The notes under the pieces were generated by a model. The model was given only the letters and a program-made list of their open reading frames with translations. It made no database searches and had not been told where the DNA came from. A stretch of DNA of 64,000 nt from Pinus tabuliformis (taxonomy: Eukaryota; Streptophyta; Pinopsida; Pinales; Pinaceae): contig CM062805.1 of NCBI GenBank assembly GCA_031772625.1, forward strand, positions 799,865,119 through 799,929,118, read 5' to 3'. Positions within the stretch are counted from its first letter, which is position 1; the number at the start of each line of letters is the position of its first letter. Position numbers and translations under genes: made by a program. Below, in pieces: positions 1 to 10,918 of the stretch.

Positions 1-2295
1 CATGGATGTGATCAGAAATGTACGTGGATGTCGATTGTTTTAGCGAAGTTAATAATTCTGTACCATTATCGTATCTGACTGGTAACTGAAAATGAGTTAA
101 GAATGAAGTAGCTAACTGGCTAAAGTTGTAAAAAGAAGCCCGTGGCAACTCAATGTACCACTTGGCTGCGAGACCAATGAGTGTACGCTGGAAAAGACGT
201 AAGCGGATAGAATCATCTGAGATGGAATTTGATGCACACCAGAGGTGGTAAGTCATCACGTGATTAGACGGATCCTCTCCAGACTTACCTTCGAACTTGG
301 GTATATCGCTGGGCAACTTATTTGGCATTGGCGGCCAGAACGGAAGATATTGAATTGGATCGTTCGTTAGGCGCGTCAAGTCGGGTAAATCTAAAGTCGC
401 AATAAATGGTAACTGCCGGTTAGGATCTCTAAAACTCTGAGTCACAATACCAGCCCCAGGAGGAGGATATCCAGGATAACTAGGAACAGGAGTCGCATTT
501 GGGATATTATATCCTCCTGGAAAACCAGGATTAACCGGACCGTACTGGGGTTGCTGAGGTGGTTGATAAGTGTACCCAGGATACGGTTGATACTGGTAAA
601 CCGGTTGTTGGGCAGCTTGCCCAGGTTGATACTGTCCCTGGTACGGAGGTTGAACAAATTGAGGTTGAGTAGTAACAACCGTACTTGTACCAGGTTGGCC
701 TGCAGGCATCTGGACTGTGGTTTGAACCGTGGGTCCAGACAACGGTACAGATGTCTGAGGAGCGGTTACAGGGACAGTAGAAACCGGAGCTGCCGATACT
801 CCAGAAGTAAGCATGGTAGATGAAGCGGTAGTTGCTGCAGCCGTGTGAGGAGGAGTACTCGGTGCAATTGGCGGCTGAGTAACTACAGAAGTTACAGGGG
901 TCTGAACACTTGACTGGACAGGTTGCGGTTGCTGGGGTGGACCAGGAACTGCAGGTTGTCCTGCTTGAGGTACCGACTGTATACTTGGTTGCGACATCTG
1001 TTGACCCTGTGACGGATCCCATGTTAACATTCCAGGGTATTGACTCGTAACAGGTTGAGGATACTGAGATCCATAGCCGTATTGAGGATAGGGTTGATAA
1101 CTGTAAGGTGTAGTCCCATATGATTGCCCTTGAGGTGGTTGATAACCTTGACCAGGGTATTGACCCGTAGGTTGATAACCTTGAGGTAAATACGAATACT
1201 GGGGTTGACCTTGACCTTGAGGTTGGTATCCTTGAGGTTGATACCCTTGGGGTTGATACCCTTGGGGTTGCCATCCTTGAGGTTGCCATCCTTGAGGTTG
1301 ATACTGATACTGAGGTTGACTTTGGGGTACATATTGAGGCTGGGGTTGATACCCTTGGGGTTGATACCCTTGAGGTTGCCCCCAGTCACAAATGAAGTAC
1401 CTTGAGGTTGCCCCCCAGGCATTAACGAAGGTTGCCCCCCAGGCGGTAATTGGCCACCTTGAGGTTGGTTAATGGGAGTTGAACCTGACATCATATAAAC
1501 TTCACCTATACTCAATGGTACATTACCACTGTTTCCAACTAATAACCCATGATCAACAGGTTGAGGAGATGCTCCCGCAAAGGTACCAGAAAGTGATTGA
1601 TACCCAGTAGGAACAGAAGGACCGCCATGTAAAAATGATTCAGGACTTTGTGAAAACACAGATGACTGACCAGACATATTTACAGGAGAATGAATTCCTC
1701 TAGGTGGAACCGGAGTACGAGGTGTAGAAAAACCTACTGAGTTGTCTAAAAAATTGGTTAATGCAAGGTACCAAGATTCACTTCTAGGAGGACTGTAAAA
1801 GATGGATTCACGCTCCCTTAGATCAAGGGTAATTAGATCTTCAGAATCAGAAACGCCTATTTCTTCCTCTGGAACAAGTTCTTCTATAGCAATTAATCCA
1901 ACAGGAAGATTTTCGGTGATAATTCTTTCTATTCTTGGTGAATCAGGAACACTAGGAGTTGGAGTAACAGGTTCTGAAATTTCAGGTTCTTCGCCTGTTT
2001 CACTGGCAGATGAAAAACTACCAGCAAGCTCGGAAACTGTAACAGCTTCGGGATTGTAACCTGTTTCTAATCTTTGGTAATCTGGATGGACTACCAAGGA
2101 AGATTCTCCTTCTTCAGGTGAACCTACTTTACTGCCACTAGGAGTTACAAGGACCTTTAAACCCTCTAAATGACCCGGAATGTCTTCAGGAGATTCACCC
2201 CGCGATTTACGGAGTTTTCTTAACAAATCTATTCCGGTAACAATCTCAGGAGACTTGCCCCGAAGTCTACGGGACTGTCTCGGTAATTCCGCCAC
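1..2295 (-). CDS. gag: Element A gag polyprotein, running off the left edge, one frameshift
   Basis: Gag forms the particle that packages element RNA. The first frame runs from 2295 to about 1384: an acidic Ser/Pro-rich N-terminus, then PGGQP repeats. A run of five G at 1379-1383, where B has six, shifts the frame. From there a second frame is open with no stop for about 460 codons to the window edge. That part has PQGYQ/PQGWQ repeats (about 1400-1140), a Q/P/Y/T-rich stretch (about 1140-430) and then the conserved gag domain (about 420-1; WYIELP at about 150). There is no ATG between the upstream stop at 2311-2313 and the conserved start, which is GTG at 2293-2295 with A at -3 and G at +4. 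The frameshift may be a real deletion or a homopolymer error. Confidence 0.85.
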
Positions 2296-4296
2296 AATTA
2301 AAGATTTTAACTACAACACACGAAATCAAAGTAAAAAATTCAAATCAAACCACCTAAAGTCTTCTAAAGAACCAATCAAATTTGAAGCACACGCCTAAAT
2401 AATCTAGAGCGTCAAACCACACACAAACAGTAGTCTTCCGGACCAAAAGCGCTAGTTGGTGATTAGGCCCAACCTCGCAGGATTCAGTACAGAAATAGTG
2501 GGTGGAACAGTTACCCCGGCAACCTGCTTAATGAATAGACTGGACCAAGTTCCTCCACTTTAACCGTCTCGAAGTGAAGCGAACCCCCCAGAAAATCCAA
2601 GTGAGTATAACCGACGTCTGCTCCAGGTACAGTGGGACCTTCCCTCCACCGTCACCTTGGGTAGAATCCTAGATATTATGGCCACTAAGGTTACCAATCA
2701 CAACAATTACACCTGGGGGAACAGTCTAAACTCCGACAGCACGCAAGGGCAGAGTAGCAAGCTCCAATCCCCTTACCGGCTCCTTGACAACAATCCAAGG
2801 TTTACCGATAAGTGACCCCTGGCTCCTCGACAATGGTTAATCCGAGGTTTACCGTTTGTAATACGTACTGCCTGGCGTCGTTCCCAACGAGGGAGGAATG
2901 ATCCCCTCACTGGTTCGGACACGAGCTCGTGTTTCTCCTTTAAGAGGAGCTTTCCCAGAATGTAACTGAAACAATTGGATTTGTTCTACTCAAGATAGAC
3001 TATCTGTTTGGTTTTGTAGTCTTGGAGAGTTAAGTACTCACCTACTCCAAGACCCTAGCCTAAGCTATGTTGGTGCTTCAGAGCCCTAGAAAAATAAAGA
3101 TTACTAGATTGATTTTAATTTAAGCGTTACTTTTAAGGTTGTTTCTTAAGTCAAAAGGTGATGGAAGTGAAACTAGTGGTGTGTTGACTCGACTCGAAAC
3201 CACTACAAAATGCACCTAAAATGATTTATCCACTACTTTACTTTTTCGATGAATTGCTTAACTAAAAAGTTGAGAGAATGCAATCTTTATAAAAGCAACT
3301 TCTTAATTGAAGACAATCAAAGAAACAATTCGTTTTTCTTTTCCAAGCATAAAAACATAACTTCTCTTTACATGCACGAAAAAACTCTTTTCTTCTTTTG
3401 AAAACAAAAAGCTACTTGAAACAAGACTTTTTAAGAAGATGTTTTTGTATTTTTCTTTTAATAAAACAAATAAATCTAATATAACCAAAAATCAATCTTA
3501 ACAACTCTTAAAATCTATGAAAATGCACTCATAAGCAAACTAAAGGCAAATTTACTCTAAGCAATCTTAACGAGGCCAAAACTAACAATGATTATTTCTA
3601 AGGTGTTTTACTTGATCACAATCAAATCAAGGACTAGCTTATTGCAGAACCAAAAACTAGTCAAAACAAAATTCTAATCTTTTTGTCCTTTTTGAAAATG
3701 GAAATCAATACTTTAAAAACAAGCAATTCGAAATTTGACCCAAAACAACTCAAATGACAAGTTGCTCAAACAAGGAGACTTTACGGCAGGCTCAACTTCT
3801 AAGAAGGTTGACCAAACAGAGATATCTAAGGCTGGACAACTTTCTACTATCAAAGTCACTACAAAGCCTTTCCAAAAATCAAACCCTAGGTCTAAACTTC
3901 GTTGAAAACCACTAAAACACTCAAAGCTCACAAAACTAGTTCAGGTGAGAATTCTTGACAGGGTACTAAAGGATCTGGGCAGAAAACACTAAGAAAAAAC
4001 AAAATCTAAAAGTAATTTAAAGCAAAAATGGAATTTTCTTAACTTTTACAGGAAGACGCAGGCCACCCGTTGTCACAGGTGCGGCCCCGCACTGTGCAGT
4101 CGACAACAGCGCGTCCAAAGACGCACTGTGCAGCACACAGAGACTGCGTCCTTCTGGAAAAAGGAAGAAAAACTAAAGCCAACTAAATCTACAGCTAAGC
4201 CACCCAAATACTAATTCTCACAGTCAAAAACCAGAAAATAAAAATGATTTTCTCAAAGCAAAGTTCATATAAAGGAAAAGACTCTCTCATTAATGG
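2296..4296 (-). other. Element A untranslated leader
   Basis: No coding signal is visible. The part at 2440-3070 is clearly related to the leader of B at 22430-23095, although the LTRs of the two elements are much more diverged. A GC-rich patch at 4050-4160 holds short dyads: GTGCGG/CCGCAC at 4079-4092 and GCGTC/GACGC at 4111-4124. The rest is A-rich. The conserved block could be a packaging signal or an intron-like leader; this is inference. Confidence 0.6.
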
Positions 4297-4315
4297 ATCC
4301 CCAGTGGAGTCGCCA
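4297..4315 (-). other. Primer binding site of A, tRNA-Arg(ACG) type
   Basis: On the minus strand it reads TGGCGACTCCACTGGGGAT, complementary to the 3' end of plant tRNA-Arg(ACG) with one mismatch as I recall that tRNA. It lies three bases inside the LTR end at 4319, where minus-strand DNA synthesis would start. Confidence 0.88.
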
Positions 4316-4318
4316 ATT

Positions 4319-5372
4319 TGTCACACGGAATCTGTCAAGGGTGCGGACACGACTGACCTTCCTAGAAGTCTAAGACATTCTAATGACAAACAAGACAAAA
4401 TGGAGTGATCTTTCTCTAAATACACCTTTTACAACATGAAAACTACAAGTGTTTAGGCTTACCTTATTCCAAAACGCTGTTGTTGAAGTCCGTTCTTGAC
4501 GATCCGGATGAGCTCCTCCTTCAAGTCAATTCCTGCAACCACAAACAATCAAACAATTACCAAGCACTTGCATTTCATATAATAAAACATATATTCAACA
4601 TGCAGACCAAGGAACACATGAAATAACTCATTAACACAAGCTATTGAGAAAAATAAACCAGTTTGTATTAATAACGAAACAAAGAAACTCTTACAACCTG
4701 GCCTTGGTGTTGTGCAAGTTCCTCCCAGGGTCCATCAAGGGTTTTCCTCTACTTTGACAAAGCTCACCCTCTCCCAAGTAGAATCAAGTGAAGACAATCT
4801 CTCCTCACAAAGGCTCTAATGGAAGACCTAAATCCTGCAGCATTTACCCAAAGAAAATGTATAGCTCCAACCTCTTCTCCTTCTGGCTCAATGCCTTTAT
4901 TTATAGTGCTGTAAAGAGGTTATTCAGGTCCACTATCAATGGGATCATCCCCCTCTTTGGGTGGGATAGCTCCCTTATTGATGGGATAAGTTCCCCCTTA
5001 ATAGAGATACATGAACCAACTGGAGGCGCATCCATTTCATCAAACCGACCTCTAGAATGTTCTAGAAGTAACCACAAGTAACTTTTTCAAGATAAAACTC
5101 GCGCATTTTGCCTTTTACAGAGGGACGCACCTGTCCCTTAACATACAGAGCGTCCATGGACGCAGATTTTGTGAACATGGTCAGCGTCCCCGCAGGTAAG
5201 GCTAGAGAGAACCTGCGACCCCAGAGATAAACATGATTTTTACAAGACTTTCTCTCTTCTTTGAGTTTGAGATGGATAACAGAGGCATGAGACTTGCCTA
5301 AGAGGGTAGCATGACTGTTGATTTGAGCCATACTAACTGTAAGTAGTCAAGGTGACATTTTTTAGTGTAACA
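4319..5372 (-). repeat. 5' LTR of element A (1054 bp)
   Basis: The plus-strand ends are TGTCACAC and GTGTAACA, a TG...CA pair. The inner end abuts the PBS and the length is almost the same as the B LTR (1052 bp). It has a TATA box, and toward its U3 end a CpG-rich segment containing the 14-bp perfect palindrome GCGTCCATGGACGC (5150-5163). The partner LTR lies outside the window. Confidence 0.88.
4896..4906 (-). promoter_or_regulatory. TATA box of the A LTR
   Basis: The minus strand reads CTATAAATAAA inside the LTR, about 470 bp after the U3 start. B has CTATAAAATGAA in the same LTR position. Transcription would start about 30 bases further, near 4870. This is inferred from spacing. Confidence 0.6.
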
Positions 5373-6004
5373 AATAGAATGAGCGGATTTCCTCGTGGGT
5401 TTCCTTTCCTTAACTGGCGGCTCTTCCTCTTCTACCATGATGGTGGAATGCAACAAATTTTCTAGTGGGTTTCCTTTTTCAGAGGCATTGTGCATTCAAA
5501 CTAGTGACATTGTGTGTTCTTCCTCTTTCGGTAGAAGAAACGACGAGCTTCCTCCTTCAATGGCAGGGTTTCTGGCTATTGTGCATTCTTCTAGAACAAG
5601 CTTCCTTTTCCCTTCACAACGATGACTTACAAAGATGGCAAGGGCCTCACCTTTTAACTCAGGGTCTAATACCAATTGTTGGGTTTAAAAGAGTTATTCA
5701 ACATTCAAACATACAAGGCAAGAAATGCATAAAAATTGACAAATTTAATCACACATTAACACAGGATGTTTTTACGTGGTAAAACCTTGACAATGTGTCA
5801 AGGAGACCTCCACAGGGCAAGGGATTGAAAACCTCTTTTAATCAAGAATGAATATCCATCATCCAAGCCTCTCGGTCCATCCCAATTAATATGGGATTTT
5901 CCTCCGTTACATAAATCCTTCTCGTTATGAATCCCGTTATAAAACTATCTGACATTAATTAACAAATTTTACCCATAATTTCATTTTGTTGCCATATTTC
6001 AACA
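5373..6004 (-). mobile_element. Element J: small Ty1/copia remnant, LTR plus PBS
   Basis: A 328-bp candidate LTR at 5677-6004 starts TGTTGGGTTT and ends TTTCAACA. Next to its inner end, 5663-5674 resembles the initiator tRNA-Met PBS with two changes. The 300 bp at 5373-5662 would be the start of the internal region; no gag motif is recognisable in it. Element A interrupts it at 5372. No partner LTR is in view, so the boundaries rest on TG/CA plus PBS only. Confidence 0.6.
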
Positions 6005-7110
6005 AATAAGTTAATGACCTAAGACTTGAAAAATTTTGGAGAAAATGAAAGTCTATGCCCTTAAAAATTGCTAGCCAGTTCTTTTAAGTGACATGTTTTT
6101 TCTTAGATTAACAATAATAAATCAATCAATATTTCCACCTAGTAATCAAACTTCTTACAAATCAAAAACTAAATTATAATTAATTTACCACCCTAAAAAT
6201 AATACTACCTTAAATTGGAACTTGGAAAACTTATATTTACCCATAATTCATGGTTCATATTTCCATATATACATAACAATTTTTTTATATGGCCAAAACT
6301 CCAATATATATACATGCAATCTGGAGGAAGATAAAACAAATCGAAAACGAGTTTATAACCTAGAATCTCAATATTAAAGGTAATACTCCCTATCTTATCT
6401 TATTGAATAAAAAAACATTTCTCCCATTGAAAGCATGGTTAGAACTAGGTATCTTATGTATAAGAAGAAGTTCAACCACATGGAAGCCAAGAGGTTTCAT
6501 AAAATTGCTTCTAAATCTAGTAAAAACCCCCACTTTCAACTCATTTAGCGAGGATGGCATAAGGATGTCTAATCCTGGCTACAACATTGAGGGATAAAGT
6601 AGGATACCATTTCACATAATAAGGATAATATTTAATGTATTATTACATCAAAATTTAAGGAAAATTGTGGGCTGATAAATATTTAGAGGGAAAAAGGAAA
6701 GTAAGATATTATAAGGGCGTGATCAACCCTAATCTCAAAAATAAAAAATATTTCTCTGAGAACCTCATATTTCCCACCCATATATTCGGAGGGCCATGTG
6801 CATGGCTGACACACCCTATTTCTCCATCAGAACCTTCCATTTCCCACGTTTTCCTTTCGATTGTGCCACAATGGGCACTGAAATGACAAAAAGCAAAAAT
6901 AATCCCCACACCATTACGCTCTTTATTGATAAATGTTCTATCATTATAAAATATTAATTGGTGGTCACCCTGAAGCTGGTGTCTCAATTCACGATACAAT
7001 GTGTGTGTATATACCAAATGAAACAATGTGATAACTCTTCTCTTCTTTCTCAATATAATAATGTTACACAATTGAGCTCAATCCTCATGAGACATTGACT
7101 TTATAACCTT
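6005..7110 (+). repeat. Copy 1 of a diverged segmental duplication
   Basis: Three blocks recur further right in the same order. 6005-6185 matches 8010-8185, about 6460-6755 matches about 8190-8485, and about 6780-7060 matches about 9115-9415. The matches include long shared words such as TCAACTCATTTAGCGAGGAT. Copy 1 has about 270 bp (6186-6455) that copy 2 lacks. Confidence 0.75.
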
Positions 7111-7606
7111 GCCAAAATACCATTGATTTAACCATTTGACCAAGTTTCATTAGCCATCGCCTTACAAAAATAGAGATTAATTTTTTTAATGATTATTAAT
7201 AAAAAATATTATATTAATATATAAAAATATAACATTTGAATTAAAATAAATATCGTTTTTTTATATAAAACAAATTCAATATCAATCTACATTTTAATTT
7301 AATTATTAATTACATATTAATATTATAGTTAATTATTTTATTACCGAATTAATAATTTTTCCATATATAAAGACGATGGGCTTTTGTTTCTTTATTATAA
7401 CCTTTTTTATTTATTATATTTATTACCACAATTGCATGTATACCCTACTATGTTATAAAGTAATTTTTTATATTCTTGATAAAGACATAATAATTTTTAC
7501 TTGTCTAACATTACATTAAGTAAATTTGTGTATGCATTTATTTCTCTAATGTATAAGTCTATTGAATTATTTTTTTGATAAAATTTTAAAATTATAAATG
7601 GGATAA

Positions 7607-7945
7607 TATTTATTGTGTACTTAGAATTAAAACTAAATATTATTATTAAGTTATCACAATGGAGATAACTTAAATAATGACCACAAAGTATATTGACTTT
7701 CTAGGAATTATTGACTAGGTTGTAATTGAGTTTTGCCTTAGTATTTATTGTGTCCATAGAATTAAAACTATAACTTAAATAATGATCACATAGCGTATTG
7801 ATTTTCTAGGAATTATTGACTATGTTGTAATTGAGGTTTTGGCTAATATTTATTGTGTCCAAAGAATAAAAGCTAAATATTATTAAAGAATAGAAGATCA
7901 CCTCACAGATAACTTAAATGATGACCACAAAGCATAGTTTTGGGC
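7607..7945. repeat. Three degenerate tandem units of about 110-135 bp
   Basis: The words TATTTATTGTGT and GACTTTCTAGGAATTATTGA, with small changes, recur with starts near 7607, 7741 and 7849, followed each time by an AACTTAAATRATGAYCACA-like segment. It is AT-rich and I see no coding sense. Confidence 0.6.
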
Positions 7946-8006
7946 TTGGATTCAAAACTAATATAGGATTTCAATGGCTAAGAACTCATCTTTCTTTGAC
8001 ATAAAT

Positions 8007-9480
8007 AAATAAGCTAATGACCCAACACCCGAAAACATTTGGAGAAAGTGAAAGTGTATGCCCTTAAAAATTGTTAGCTAGTGCTTTTAAGTTACATGCT
8101 TTTTCTTAGATTAACAATAATAAATCAATCAATATTTGTACATAGTAATCAAACTTCTTACTAATAAAAAACTAAATTATAATTAATAAAAGAAGAAGAG
8201 GTTCAACCACATCTAAGCCAAGGGGTTTCATAAAATTTCTTCTAACTCTAGTAAAAACGCCCAATTTCAACTCATTTAGCGAGGATGGCATAAGGATATT
8301 TGATCGTGGCTACAATATTGGGGGATAAAGTAGGAGACCATTTCACATAATAAGGATAATATTTAATGTATTATTACATCAAAATTTAAGGAAAAATGTG
8401 GGGTGATAAAGAGTTAGAGGGAAAAAGAAAGTAAGATATTATAAGGACGTGATCAACCCTAATCTCAAAAATAAAAGAATATCTCTCTTTGTCTTAAGTA
8501 ATGTTTAGAAAAAATAAACATTAATAAAATAAGAAAAAGTTCTCATGACCTTCATACTGAACATAAGCATTGGTCAATTACCAAATTTACACCATGGGAT
8601 GAAAGGCATAGGGTGTAAAAACATATAAAGTTTATTCTTGTCTAATTCCATAAGTTGTTGAAGAAACGAAAACTGGTAGATTGACTCACCTTGGTTCTTT
8701 AGGATTAACTTGTAGTTGACTTACTTCCTCCCGCTAATGACAATGAGTATTTCATCAGGCATAATGTGTTTTGAGGCATACCGTCACCTCTTTGCTAGCC
8801 TTGTTGGGATTTCGATCCAATTGTAGAAATCACAGGGGATGAATACCTTGACCATCCGTTTTTCATTATTTAAACCATCCATTTAGATCAAGCACATGTG
8901 AGGTGTCATCACCCCTGAAAGAACACCATTTTTTCATCTTAAGTTTAAGGGGATGGACCTGGTTCTTGTCGAAATCATACTCCACATACTGGATGGAATG
9001 AGCCCAATATTCCTTCTTTAGAAATTCATCAATCCAACACTTCCCAAAGGGTAAATAAATGTTGGATGGGCCAAAATCAGTATGGATGAAGATAATGATC
9101 TTATTTTTGGGGTGGACGACCATGGGCATGGATGACACACCTGATTTGTTTACCATAACCTCCTATTTCCCACCTTCGCCTTGTTTTTCTACTACCATGG
9201 GCACTGAAATGAAAAAAAGTAGAAACAATGCCCACACCATCACAAGAACTAGTATGAGTAGGCACTTTCTTAATCCGAATTTCAGAAAACCCAAACATTC
9301 TATCATTGTGAAATCTTCTTGATTGTGGTCATGGTGAAATGGATGTCTCAATTCAAACAATCTTGATATGCCCAAATCAAAATACAATTTGTGTATACAC
9401 GTAATGTACCAATTTGAGCTTGCTTCTTTATCTTTGTTTCAAACAATTGATGTCAGTCCCCATCATACATCAAATTTATA
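8007..9480 (+). repeat. Copy 2 of the segmental duplication
   Basis: It matches 6005-7110 block by block but has about 600 extra bases (about 8490-9110) that include the exon-like minus-strand ORF. The duplication is in direct orientation with a spacing of about 2 kb, so unequal exchange or a tandemly inserted old element is possible. Confidence 0.72.
8866..9156 (-). other. Unassigned 96-codon ORF with exon-like features
   Basis: The minus-strand frame is open for 96 codons, has mixed composition, and its first part lies in the duplicated segment. About 180 bases downstream on the minus strand (near 8690) is AAG|GTGAGT, a strong donor-like site, but several stops lie between. I recognise no domain. 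It could be an exon of a dead host gene or chance. Confidence 0.25.
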
Positions 9481-9850
9481 TCCTTGAAAAAATATTGTTA
9501 ATCTAACCAAGTTTCATTCGTCACCTCCCTTCAACAAATTTTTCTTTCACTTCCATTAGTTTATAAACTACATTAAAAAATATTTAAATAATTTAATAGT
9601 TGAAAATGATATAATATTTTGTCCTTCAATTTTTTGGAGTGAGGGATTTGTATGTTACCCATATAGAGTTAGGGTTTAGTAAATCAATTATTTATGGAAA
9701 AAAAGTTAGTAGTTAAAAATTAATAGATTAAAAATTAAAGTAATAACCAATAACAATTTTGTTACATTTGTGTTAGTATGGATTATGGTTTAATAGATTG
9801 ATATTTTTAAATTAAAAATTAGAGTTTAAACTGTCGCTGTTGTCGATGAC

Positions 9851-10902
9851 TGTTGGCTGGATAAATTGATCTTGCAGACAAGGCTGATCTCCCTAGTATC
9901 ATAAGATAGTCTAGCAACAAGCAGACAAACAAATCTATCTTTCTCTATACATATGCGATTTATAAACAAATACTGTAGAGGTGTTAAGATCCCACCTTAG
10001 ATCCAACGCTTGTTCGTAGTAGACATCCTCCAATCGTTCGAAAGAGTTATCTTTGAGAACCTGCAATCACAAACAAGAAAACATCAAATAGCACTTGCAT
10101 AGCAAATATCATAAATCATGTCAATTATGGTGATCAAGGAATCCATAAAATAAACCATAAATCAACAGCTTATTGAGAAAAACAAACTTATTTGTATTAA
10201 CTTTGAAGTAGAAGAACCTTACAACCTTTTCAGCCTTGATGTTGAACAAGCTCTTCCTGGGGTTCGAAATAGGAATTTCCTTTACTTTGACAAGCCTTGC
10301 ACTCCTCCAATTGAGATCATAGAGGTATGTAATCTCTCCTCATAAAAACTCAACTAAGAAGACTAAGTTCCAGCAGCATTTCACCTAAAAAATATTCAGC
10401 TTTCAACCTCCCAAGTAACCAACCCAATGCTTCATTTTATAGTGTAGAGGAGGAGGTTACAAGTCCACCTATGAAGGGATAGAGTCCTCCTTCAAAGGGA
10501 TAAGCTCCTCACATCAAGGGGTTAGCTCCTTAAGGTATGGGATGCATGAACCTTAAGAGAGCGAACTTGCCACCTCAAGATTCCTTCCAGAAGCTTCTAG
10601 AAATGACTGAAATTGATTTTTTTAGAATATACTCGTGCCTTTTAACTTTTACAGGGGTCCGCACCCATAACACAGAGACAGAGCAGTCAAGTGCGCAGGA
10701 GACATGACCATTAGGTGCGAGACCGCAGGTAATGCAAAGAGAAACTGCGGAACCAGAGTTTTAGAGACTTTTGAGGGTTTTCTCTTATTTTCAAAGCTTG
10801 ATATGAGGAACTGAGGCTTAAGACTTGCAAAGGAGGAAAGTATGAGTGGTAACAGACTCACACAGATTGCAGAATGTCAAGGTGAATATTTTTAGTGCAA
10901 TA
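9851..10902 (-). repeat. 3' LTR of element B (1052 bp)
   Basis: It starts TGTTGGCTGG on the plus strand and ends GTGCAATA, probably from GTGCAACA. Its first 350 bp align with 24254-24600, with scattered substitutions. It contains a TATA box and the CpG-rich word GGGGTCCGCACC near 10655. Confidence 0.9.
10431..10442 (-). promoter_or_regulatory. TATA box in the B 3' LTR
   Basis: The minus strand reads CTATAAAATGAA at the same relative place as in the A LTR. In a 3' LTR it would drive transcription out of the element, leftward into 9850 and below. Confidence 0.5.
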
Positions 10903-10918
10903 GATTGCCCCCTAAAGT
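10903..10918 (-). other. Polypurine tract of element B
   Basis: The minus strand reads ACTTTAGGGGGCAATC directly next to the LTR. It is nearly the same as the C tract at 28202-28216. It would prime plus-strand DNA synthesis. Confidence 0.8.

Larger units (their letters stand above)
1..5372 (-). mobile_element. Element A: Tat-type Ty3/gypsy retrotransposon, 5' half
   Basis: Read on the minus strand this is 5' LTR, primer binding site, long leader and gag, with the rest beyond the left edge. The PBS matches the 3' end of tRNA-Arg(ACG), which is typical of the Tat/Ogre group as I recall it. Gag is similar to that of element B. The element is inserted in copia remnant J, whose sequence resumes at 5373. 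The target duplication would be AATAG (5373-5377) but the other end is not visible. It is better preserved than B or C, so it is probably younger. Confidence 0.9.
6005..9850. other. AT-rich non-LTR DNA, partly duplicated
   Basis: This is the only long stretch without LTR-retrotransposon signatures. Blocks from the left part recur from about 8007 onward. It contains a minisatellite-like stretch and one exon-like ORF. I recognise no gene family and no terminal inverted repeat. It may be old host intergenic DNA or a decayed non-LTR or DNA element. Confidence 0.6.

Noticed and set aside
531-1289. 252-codon minus-strand ORF in A, Ser/Thr/Arg-rich
   Set aside because: It overlaps the true gag frame (PQGYQ) in a different frame and is a low-complexity shadow.
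1205-2398. Plus-strand ORFs opposite A gag
   Set aside because: They mirror repeated gag codons; the antisense gene family seen in B lies elsewhere and has different motifs.
9059-9387. Plus- and minus-strand ORFs of 65-87 codons around 9100-9380
   Set aside because: Overlapping in several frames without motifs; only the 8866-9156 frame was kept, at low confidence.
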